Source: Deltaproteobacteria bacterium
Lineage (GTDB): Bacteria; Desulfobacterota; GWC2-55-46; DRQE01
Length of the DNA stretch: 5,003 bases
Direction: 5' to 3'
Assembly (NCBI GenBank): GCA_011371515.1
Contig: DRQE01000120.1
Span: 1 to 5,003 of the forward strand
Shown here piece after piece: positions 1 through 5,003 of this stretch (positions are counted from its first letter, which is position 1; every line of letters starts with the position of its first letter). The position numbers were made by a program, and so were the translations under genes. The notes under the pieces were generated by a model, which saw only the letters and a list, made by a program, of their open reading frames with translations, was not told the origin of the DNA and did no database searches.

Positions 1-707
1 ACCCTTGAGGCTCCCACACCAACGAACATCTCCACAAAGTCGCTTCCAGAAATGCTGAAAAAGGGCACCCCTGCCTCCCCTGCAATAGCCTTTGCAAGAA
101 GAGTCTTACCCGTTCCGGGAGGACCCACAAGAAGCACTCCCTTGGGTATTCTTCCGCCGAGTTTGGTGAACTTTTTCGGGTCCTTAAGAAAGTCTATAAT
201 CTCCTTTACCTCTTCCTTCGCCTCGTCCACACCTGCCACATCTTTGAATGTTACGGTGTGCTGGCTTTCGGTAAGAAGTTTTGCCCTCGCCTTGCCGAAA
301 CTCATTGCCTTGCCCCCTCCGCCCTGCATCTGTCGCATGAAGAATATCCACAGAGCTATGAACAGTATCATGGGCAACCACGAGACCAGTATGGTGCCCC
401 AGCCGGGGCTTTCGGTCTGTGGCTCAACCATTATCCTTATCTGTTTCTCCTTGAGCTTGGAAACAAGCTCTGGATCGTCAGGGGCATAGGTGGTAAACAG
501 TGAGCCGTCCTTAAACTTTCCCTTTATTGCAGGCCCATGTATAACGACCTCTGTAATCCTGTTCTCGTCAAGTGCCTCAAGGAAGGCAGTATAGTCTATC
601 TCCTCACGAGGGGTTGCCTCCTTGTAGTTCAGAAGGTTGAACATGAGGATAACCGTTGCTATTATGATTATCCACATGGCTATATTTTTATATATCTGAT
701 TCTTCAT
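1..707 (-). CDS. ftsH: FtsH, ATP-dependent membrane zinc protease (N-terminal part, cut by window edge)
   Basis: Only the first 235 codons are in the window; the 3' part lies beyond the left edge. FtsH is a hexameric inner-membrane AAA+ protease that degrades misassembled membrane proteins and some short-lived cytosolic regulators. The translation starts [16 protein letters not shown], with a first membrane helix at about residues 9-26, a periplasmic domain at about 30-100 and a second membrane helix at about 104-123. A Gly-rich linker (GGGG at 129-132) and the family motif [14 protein letters not shown] (154-167) follow. Walker A is GPPGTGKT (195-202) and the pore loop is MFVGVGAS (227-234), with the aromatic F228-V-G. 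The peptidase half is not visible. The ATG at 707 is chosen because AGGAG lies 11 bases upstream and the first membrane helix follows at once. The gene lies downstream of der on the same strand and has its own likely promoter. Identity is secure from the motif order. Confidence 0.96.
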   Translation of the reverse strand, partial: MKNQIYKNIAMWIIIIATVILMFNLLNYKEATPREEIDYTAFLEALDENRITEVVIHGPAIKGKFKDGSLFTTYAPDDPELVSKLKEKQIRIMVEPQTESPGWGTILVSWLPMILFIALWIFFMRQMQGGGGKAMSFGKARAKLLTESQHTVTFKDVAGVDEAKEEVKEIIDFLKDPKKFTKLGGRIPKGVLLVGPPGTGKTLLAKAIAGEAGVPFFSISGSDFVEMFVGVGASR

Positions 708-718
708 CCTTATCTATT

Positions 719-724
719 CTCCTG
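719..724 (-). promoter_or_regulatory. ribosome binding site of ftsH
   Basis: Read on the minus strand this is CAGGAG, ending 11 bases before the ftsH ATG at 707. It is a clear Shine-Dalgarno, unlike the upstream regions of era and the plus-strand fusion gene, and it supports the chosen ftsH start. Confidence 0.7.
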
Positions 725-741
725 TAAGAGAGTTTTATAGA

Positions 742-770
742 TTTATAAAGGTAATTTTCTCATATATCAA
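742..770 (-). promoter_or_regulatory. sigma70-type promoter of ftsH
   Basis: On the minus strand, TTGATA (770-765, 5 of 6 matches to TTGACA) and TATAAA (747-742, 5 of 6 matches to TATAAT) are separated by exactly 17 bases. Transcription would start near 735, giving a leader of about 28 bases that contains the Shine-Dalgarno. This suggests ftsH is transcribed separately from era-der. The region is A+T-rich, which raises the chance of a spurious match, but the spacing and position fit well. Confidence 0.6.
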
Positions 771-784
771 GAAGTTTTACAATT

Positions 785-808
785 AAAAAATATAAGACTT
801 CAGTGTCT
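785..808 (-). terminator. possible weak terminator after der
   Basis: At the der stop the minus strand reads AGAC (808-805), a six-base loop, GTCT (798-795), then TATATTTTTT (794-785). A four-base stem is too short for a strong intrinsic terminator, and it overlaps the der stop codon. The T run and the position just upstream of the ftsH promoter are the only supporting points. Read-through into ftsH is quite possible. Confidence 0.25.
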
Positions 809-2101
809 CCTGCGGAAGGAAAACCTTATGGGCACACTCGTTAACTTAAGCCCCTCACGAAACCTTCCCACAAGATAGCGCCTGTAAGAAGGGGGTATGC
901 CTTCGGGATAGTTGACAAAGGCTGTAAACCTTACGGGAAGCACCCCTGTCTGGGTTATGTAGTAGAACTTGACCTCTTTACCCCTATAGACAGGCGGGCG
1001 ATGGGCAGAGACCACCTGCTTTAGAAGGCGGTTGAGCTCACCGGTCTTTATCTTTCTCGTTGCCTCTTCATAGATGGCATCTATGGTGGGAAGTATCCTC
1101 TTTATTCCCCTTCCTGTAAGGGCTGATACGAACAACACGGGTGCATAGTTTATAAATGGCATCTTTCCATAGACTGCCTCTTTGTAGCGTGCTGCCACGC
1201 GGTGGTCTTTGTCCACCACATCCCACTTGTTCACCACCACACAGCATGCCTTACCCCTTTCTTCAACGAGCCCTGCAATCTTCTCATCCTGTGTTGTTAT
1301 TCCGGTCGTGCCGTCAATAACGATGAGCACCACATCTGCCCGCTCGATACTCTTTATGGCAGAAAGCACGCTGTATATCTCGATTCTTCTCGATATACGC
1401 TGTTTCTTTCTTATACCCGCAGTATCCACGAATAGATATTTTCCGAAGACCGTATCTATGGCATCCCTTGTGGTGCCCGCAACAGGGCTTACGATGGTGC
1501 GTGGCTTTCCTGTAAGGCTATTAAGGAGTGAGGACTTTCCCACATTGGGTCTACCAACGATGGCAACCTTTATGAGCTCTTCTGCCGCTTCTTCCTTTGC
1601 CTCTGGAAGAAGGCTTACGAGTTTATCTATAAGCTCTGCCACCCCAAGGCCATGCTCTGCCGAGACTGCCCAGACCTCATCCACTCCAAGGGAGTAGAAC
1701 TCGTCTTTATGAGGAAGAAGCCCCGCGGTGTCAATCTTGTTTGCCACATGGAGGACGGGTTTATCGGTCTTTCTTAAGACCTCTACGATCTCTTTATCCT
1801 GTGGGGTGGGACCCACACGGCCATCCATTACATGGATTATGAGGTCTGCCTCTTCTATTGCAAGGCGGAGCTGTTCCTTTACCTTTCTTGCAATATCGTC
1901 TTTTATAGCCTCATCGGGCTCGAACCCACCGGTATCGACAAGGATGAAGCTCTTGCCCCCTTCCTCACACTCCGCGTAGTTCAGATCCCTCGTAACCCCC
2001 GGCTCGTCCTGTGTGAGAGCCTTTCTTCTTCCAAGGATTCTGTTAAAGAGGGTGGACTTACCCACATTTGGTCTGCCCACTATAGCAACTAAGGGTTTCA
2101 C
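800..2101 (-). CDS. der: GTPase Der (EngA), tandem G-domain ribosome assembly factor
   Basis: Der is an essential cytosolic GTPase for maturation of the 50S ribosomal subunit; two tandem G domains plus a C-terminal KH-like domain define the family. The 433-residue product shows both sets of motifs. Domain 1 has GRPNVGKS (9-16), DTGG (56-59), NKID (121-124) and SAEH (147-150). Domain 2 has GRPNVGKS (183-190), TTRD (210-213), DTAG (226-229), NKWD (291-294) and SAL (326-328). The KH-like domain occupies about 350-433 and ends in a basic tail (RRRH). The length is normal for the short Der form found outside enterics. The start is GTG at 2101, overlapping the era TGA stop as GTGA. A minus-strand AAGGAG at 2118-2113 sits 11 bases upstream, inside era. 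The overlap implies co-transcription and probable translational coupling with era, which also acts in ribosome assembly. All GTPase motifs are intact. Confidence 0.98.
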   Translation of the reverse strand: MKPLVAIVGRPNVGKSTLFNRILGRRKALTQDEPGVTRDLNYAECEEGGKSFILVDTGGFEPDEAIKDDIARKVKEQLRLAIEEADLIIHVMDGRVGPTPQDKEIVEVLRKTDKPVLHVANKIDTAGLLPHKDEFYSLGVDEVWAVSAEHGLGVAELIDKLVSLLPEAKEEAAEELIKVAIVGRPNVGKSSLLNSLTGKPRTIVSPVAGTTRDAIDTVFGKYLFVDTAGIRKKQRISRRIEIYSVLSAIKSIERADVVLIVIDGTTGITTQDEKIAGLVEERGKACCVVVNKWDVVDKDHRVAARYKEAVYGKMPFINYAPVLFVSALTGRGIKRILPTIDAIYEEATRKIKTGELNRLLKQVVSAHRPPVYRGKEVKFYYITQTGVLPVRFTAFVNYPEGIPPSYRRYLVGRFREGLKLTSVPIRFSFRRRH

Positions 2102-2997
2102 CTGTAGCCAAACTCCTTAAGCAGCCTTCTGTTCTTTGTCCAGTTCTTCTCAACGCGCACGAAGAGTTCCAGATAGACCCTGCAGCCCAGAAACCTCTCT
2201 ATGTCCTCTCTTGCGGCTGTGCCTATCTTTTTGAGCATACTGCCGCCTTTGCCTATTATTATCGCCTTCTGGGAGGGGCGCTCAACGGTTATTACAGCAC
2301 CTATCACAACGAGGTTTCTATCTTTATCCTCTTTGAAGCTCTCCACATGGACTGCCACAGAGTAGGGTATCTCCTCACGGGTAAACAGAAAGACCTTCTC
2401 CCTTATGACCTCTGAGACTATGAACCTTTCGGGCTGGTCTGTAAGAAGGTCTTCCGGAAAGTACATGGGTCCCTCTGGAAGTATACCCTTGAGCACCCTT
2501 AAGAGCTCGTCCAGTCCATCGCCTGTAAGGGCAGACACGGGCACTATTTCTTTGAATGGAAAGAGCTCGGAATACTCCTTTATGAGTGGCAGAAGCTCGT
2601 GTTTTTTCACCAGATCTATCTTGTTAATGGCAAGTATTACAGGGCAGTTTACCACCTTCAGATGCCCCATTATGAACCTGTCGTCTGCCACAGGGGGGCT
2701 GCCTGCCTCAACCATGTAGAGCACTCCATCGGTATCCTTTATTGCATTGAGTGCCTCGCTCACCATGAACTCGTTGAGCATGCCCTTTGCCCTGTGCATG
2801 CCGGGGGTGTCAAGGAATATTATCTGGTAGTCCTCACCCGTTTTGATGCCCCTTACCACATTCCTTGTGGTCTGTGGCTTTGGCGAGACTATCGAGAGTT
2901 TTTCACCCAGAAAGGCATTCAAAAGGGTGGACTTGCCCACATTGGGCCTGCCTATTATACTTATAAAGCCTGACCTGAATGGCTTTTCCTTCTCCAT
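2098..2997 (-). CDS. era: GTPase Era, 16S rRNA-binding ribosome assembly factor
   Basis: Era binds the 3' end of 16S rRNA and assists 30S subunit maturation; it combines a G domain with a C-terminal KH RNA-binding domain. From the ATG at 2997 the product is 299 residues, the usual family length. Visible motifs are G1 GRPNVGKS (16-23), the switch region KPQTTR (40-45), G3 DTPG (63-66), G4 NKID (125-128) and G5 SAL (155-157). The KH signature is IIIGKGG (246-252), followed by the typical basic C-terminus NWTKNRRLL. The frame stays open upstream to an ATG at 3078, but the added 27 residues (MYHITRGVCQ...) match nothing in Era. A good promoter lies inside that stretch and would start transcription at 2998 or 2997. 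The 2997 start has no Shine-Dalgarno, so a leaderless message is likely. The TGA stop overlaps the der GTG. All catalytic motifs are present. Confidence 0.97.
   Translation of the reverse strand: MEKEKPFRSGFISIIGRPNVGKSTLLNAFLGEKLSIVSPKPQTTRNVVRGIKTGEDYQIIFLDTPGMHRAKGMLNEFMVSEALNAIKDTDGVLYMVEAGSPPVADDRFIMGHLKVVNCPVILAINKIDLVKKHELLPLIKEYSELFPFKEIVPVSALTGDGLDELLRVLKGILPEGPMYFPEDLLTDQPERFIVSEVIREKVFLFTREEIPYSVAVHVESFKEDKDRNLVVIGAVITVERPSQKAIIIGKGGSMLKKIGTAAREDIERFLGCRVYLELFVRVEKNWTKNRRLLKEFGYR
2113..2118 (-). promoter_or_regulatory. ribosome binding site of der inside era
   Basis: The minus strand reads AAGGAG, 11 bases before the der GTG at 2101. It lies in the last codons of era. It decides the GTG start for der, because that start gives the expected Der N-terminus (MKPLVAIVGRPNVGKS). 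Confidence 0.7.
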
Positions 2998-3004
2998 ACT
3001 ATTT

Positions 3005-3033
3005 AGGATAGCACCCAGCAGGTGGATAGTCAA
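3005..3033 (-). promoter_or_regulatory. promoter of era-der, probably giving a leaderless message
   Basis: On the minus strand, TTGACT (3033-3028, 5 of 6) and TATCCT (3010-3005, 4 of 6) are exactly 17 bases apart. Counting seven bases from the -10 puts the start at 2998, one base before the era ATG at 2997. No Shine-Dalgarno lies between them. The -10 is only moderate, so this is an inference from sequence spacing. Confidence 0.5.
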
Positions 3034-3048
3034 AAGATGATATAGGAT

Positions 3049-3079
3049 TTGACACACACCTCTGGTAATATGATACAAT
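3049..3079 (+). promoter_or_regulatory. promoter of the Ycf46-M41 fusion gene, probably giving a leaderless message
   Basis: A perfect -35 TTGACA (3049-3054) is followed after 19 bases by TACAAT (3074-3079, 5 of 6). An extended -10 TGn (3071-3073) directly precedes the -10. The longer than ideal spacer is tolerable with an extended -10. The predicted start is 3086 or 3087, the A of the ATG, so there would be no room for a leader. It is back to back with the era promoter; the two -35 boxes are 15 bases apart and do not overlap. Confidence 0.6.
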
Positions 3080-3086
3080 ATTCTGT

Positions 3087-5003
3087 ATGAATACGGAGAA
3101 CTTCATACAGGAACTTAAGATTCACATCGAGGCAAGGTACCCTGTCCTCTGGCTTGTATCCTTCGAGGAAAGAAGGGTTGAAAGAATAGTTGAAGAGATT
3201 GCCCGCCAGATGGGTTTCAACTACTGGTGCTGGTCTGTCTCGAAGGGGCTGCAGGGTGGAGAAAAAAGAAAGAAAGAATACATCGGAAGGGAAAAGGTCC
3301 TTCAGGCGATAGAAGAAAGAATAATAAGAAGCGAGGACACAAACAACCTCTTCCTTTTGAAAGACATAGGTGGATACTTCCACTCCCACGAGTTTCTTAG
3401 AAGGTTCAGGGACCTGCCGGCTGCAATAGACGAGCAGCGCTCGATAAACACCATATGTATACTTTCACCCACCCTTGGTGAGATACCACCTGAGCTTGAA
3501 GAAGACATAGTGGTAATAGAGTTGAGTCTGCCCGACTACAACGAGATAGAGGAGATGGTCTCCAAAACATACGGGCACCTTATACCCAAGGGTTGGCCAT
3601 CTTCGACACGCTCCATACTGTATAAGTCCCTTCAGGGCTTGTCGATGGACAACATAAAGAGGGTGGTCCGTAAGGCAATAAGCCTGAACAACGGGGTTCT
3701 CAACGAAGACTGCATAAAGTACATACAGGATGAAAAACAGCAGATAATAAAGAAGCAGAAGATACTGGACTACTATCCCCACAGGGAGACCATAGACCAC
3801 ATAGGTGGTCTTGACGAGCTCAAAAGGTGGTTCATAGAGAGGGAGCACATCTTCCGCCTCAGTAAAGACAAGATAGAGGCTCTGGGGCTCGAGGTTCCAA
3901 AGGGGCTTCTGCTCATAGGTGTGCCGGGCTCGGGTAAGAGCCTTTGCTGTAAGGCACTGGCAGGTATATGGAACCTGCCGCTACTGAGGATGGATGTAGG
4001 CAAACTCTTCGGCTCCACAGTAGGTGAGTCTGAAAAGAACATAAGGCGCTGTATACAGCTTGCAGAGGCAGTGAGCCCCTGTATCATGTGGATAGACGAG
4101 ATAGACAAGGCATTCGGCGGGGTTACAGGGTTTCAGGGTGATTCAGGAACCCAGCTACGAGTGTTCGGCACCTTCATCACATGGCTACAGGAGAAAGAGA
4201 AACCCGTGTTCGTGATAGCCACAGCGAACGAGCCAGAGAACCTTCCACCAGAGCTATGGCGAAAGGGTCGTTACGACGAGGTCTTCTTTGTGGACCTGCC
4301 CAGTGAGGAGGAAAGAGAGGAGATATTCCGCATACACCTCGAAAAGAGGGGGCAGGACCCCTCACGGTTCGACCTCAAAGAGCTTGCAGACAACACCCAG
4401 GGCTTTACAGGTGCAGAGATAGAGCAGGCTGTAAAGGATGCAGTGGTTGCCACATTCAACAGTATGCACGACGGCAAAGAGACGAAAGAGGTGGAGGCTG
4501 CAATAGACACCATTTCCTCGCTGGAGGTAACACAGAAAACCCTTCTCGAGTGCATAAGAAACATCACCCCGCTTTCGGTCCTCAAAAAGGAGGAAATCGA
4601 ACGGCTAAGGCAGTGGAGTCTACAGAGGGCACGGCCTGCTTCACAATCGCCACTCAAGCAGAGGGCAGAAACCCTTACAGAGAAGGAAAGACACCTTATA
4701 GCCGTGCACGAGGCAGGACACACCATAATGATGTGGTATCACTTCAAAGAGGTGCCCGTGTTCATCTCCATAGACAACCACAGAGACTACAACGCCTTCA
4801 TCCCGATAGATAGCTCCATGATAAGCACCTTCACAAAGCGGGATCTGGAAAAAGAAATAGGCGTAATACTCGGTGGCATGGCTGCAGAGGACGAACTCTA
4901 CGGGCACGAATCGAAGACCGTTGGAGCATCGCAGGATCTGGTGACAGCCACATCAAAGGCAAAGAAGATGGTCGTCGAGTACGGCTTTGGTGAGATAATG
5001 AAG
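3087..5003 (+). CDS. Ycf46-like AAA+ ATPase fused to an FtsH-type M41 zinc peptidase (3' end beyond window)
   Basis: An open frame of 639 codons runs to the right edge with no stop. Residues 1-235 resemble the Ycf46 N-terminal domain, a degenerate nucleotide-binding fold without Walker A (strand VLWLVSF 20-26, [11 protein letters not shown] 88-98, [14 protein letters not shown] 125-138). The AAA+ module covers about 236-455: IGGLDEL (239-245), Walker A GVPGSGKS (278-285), pore-loop position TVG (311-313), Walker [12 protein letters not shown] (333-343), sensor 1 ATAN (378-381), arginine fingers R392 and R395, and GFTGAE (439-444). The Ycf46 C-terminal signature RARPAS ends at 519. From TLTEKER (529) the sequence is M41: HEAGH (541-545), LGGMAAED, and GASQDL with the third zinc-ligand Asp 617. 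No signal peptide or membrane helix is seen. It is predicted to be a cytosolic ATP-dependent protease; substrates are unknown. Cyanobacterial Ycf46 ATPases have been linked to photosynthesis and carbon use, which need not apply here. The ATG at 3087 has no Shine-Dalgarno but fits a promoter giving a leaderless message. Codon use matches the neighbours, so nothing suggests recent transfer. It is a single continuous frame, not two genes. Confidence 0.9.
   Translation, partial: MNTENFIQELKIHIEARYPVLWLVSFEERRVERIVEEIARQMGFNYWCWSVSKGLQGGEKRKKEYIGREKVLQAIEERIIRSEDTNNLFLLKDIGGYFHSHEFLRRFRDLPAAIDEQRSINTICILSPTLGEIPPELEEDIVVIELSLPDYNEIEEMVSKTYGHLIPKGWPSSTRSILYKSLQGLSMDNIKRVVRKAISLNNGVLNEDCIKYIQDEKQQIIKKQKILDYYPHRETIDHIGGLDELKRWFIEREHIFRLSKDKIEALGLEVPKGLLLIGVPGSGKSLCCKALAGIWNLPLLRMDVGKLFGSTVGESEKNIRRCIQLAEAVSPCIMWIDEIDKAFGGVTGFQGDSGTQLRVFGTFITWLQEKEKPVFVIATANEPENLPPELWRKGRYDEVFFVDLPSEEEREEIFRIHLEKRGQDPSRFDLKELADNTQGFTGAEIEQAVKDAVVATFNSMHDGKETKEVEAAIDTISSLEVTQKTLLECIRNITPLSVLKKEEIERLRQWSLQRARPASQSPLKQRAETLTEKERHLIAVHEAGHTIMMWYHFKEVPVFISIDNHRDYNAFIPIDSSMISTFTKRDLEKEIGVILGGMAAEDELYGHESKTVGASQDLVTATSKAKKMVVEYGFGEIMK

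Noticed and set aside
52..489. Plus-strand frame of 145 residues
   Set aside because: It lies antisense to ftsH, covering the second membrane helix and Walker A region; its sequence is the mirror of those codons and shows no domain.
2998..3078. N-terminal extension of Era to an ATG at 3078
   Set aside because: The extra 27 residues are not Era-like, the total would exceed the family length, and both divergent promoters lie within that stretch.
3252..3282. Purine-rich run with repeated GAAA units, considered as a slippage or frameshift site
   Set aside because: The frame is the same before and after it, and Ycf46 similarity continues across it, so no frameshift is needed or indicated.
3030..3389. 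Minus-strand frame of 119 residues overlapping the fusion gene start
   Set aside because: It is antisense to the conserved Ycf46 N-terminal domain and crosses both promoters. Its Phe/Tyr/Leu-rich translation has no recognizable motif.
4629..4673. Possibility that the Ycf46 and M41 parts are two separate genes
   Set aside because: No stop codon occurs in the frame around the junction, and no start codon with a ribosome site precedes HEAGH. The M41 lead-in TLTEKER is in the same frame about nine residues after RARPAS.
3773..4726. Minus-strand frames of 111 and 151 residues opposite the fusion gene (3773-4108 and 4271-4726)
   Set aside because: They are antisense to strongly conserved AAA+ and linker sequence, have Ser-rich, Leu-rich low-information translations, and match no family I know. 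They are shadows produced by the codon bias of the real gene.

Overview
The window is bacterial DNA, densely packed with genes. Arg codons AGG/AGA and Ile codon ATA dominate in every gene. That usage and the era-der gene pair would fit several non-enteric phyla (for example Nitrospirota, Aquificota or a Thermodesulfobacteriota/Desulfobacterota lineage), but nothing here fixes the taxon and this is a guess.

Layout. On the minus strand, read right to left, are era (2997 to 2098), der (2101 to 800) and the first 235 codons of ftsH (707 down to the left edge). Era and Der are GTPases of ribosome assembly and their genes overlap by four bases (GTGA). FtsH is the membrane-anchored AAA+/zinc protease and its gene has its own promoter and Shine-Dalgarno. 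On the plus strand, diverging from era, one long frame runs from 3087 to the right edge without a stop (639 codons seen).

The plus-strand gene is the notable item. Residues 1 to about 520 read as a complete Ycf46-type AAA+ ATPase: a degenerate N-terminal nucleotide-binding-like domain, then an AAA+ module with intact Walker A, Walker B, sensor 1 and arginine fingers. Directly after the usual Ycf46 C-terminus, residues 529 onward read as an FtsH-type M41 peptidase, with HEAGH at 541-545 and the third zinc-ligand Asp at 617. No membrane segment is visible in the part seen. This looks like a soluble, FtsH-like ATP-dependent protease built on a Ycf46 motor, a domain arrangement I do not know as a described system. 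The genuine ftsH gene lies in the same window.

Regulation. The era/fusion divergent gap (2998-3086) holds two good sigma70-like promoters. Each places its predicted transcription start at or within one base of the ATG, and neither gene has a Shine-Dalgarno, so both messages may be leaderless. The other non-coding gap (708-799) holds the ftsH promoter and ribosome binding site and perhaps a weak der terminator. There is no stretch over 300 bases without a gene. I saw no tRNA, rRNA, mobile element, CRISPR array or notable repeat.
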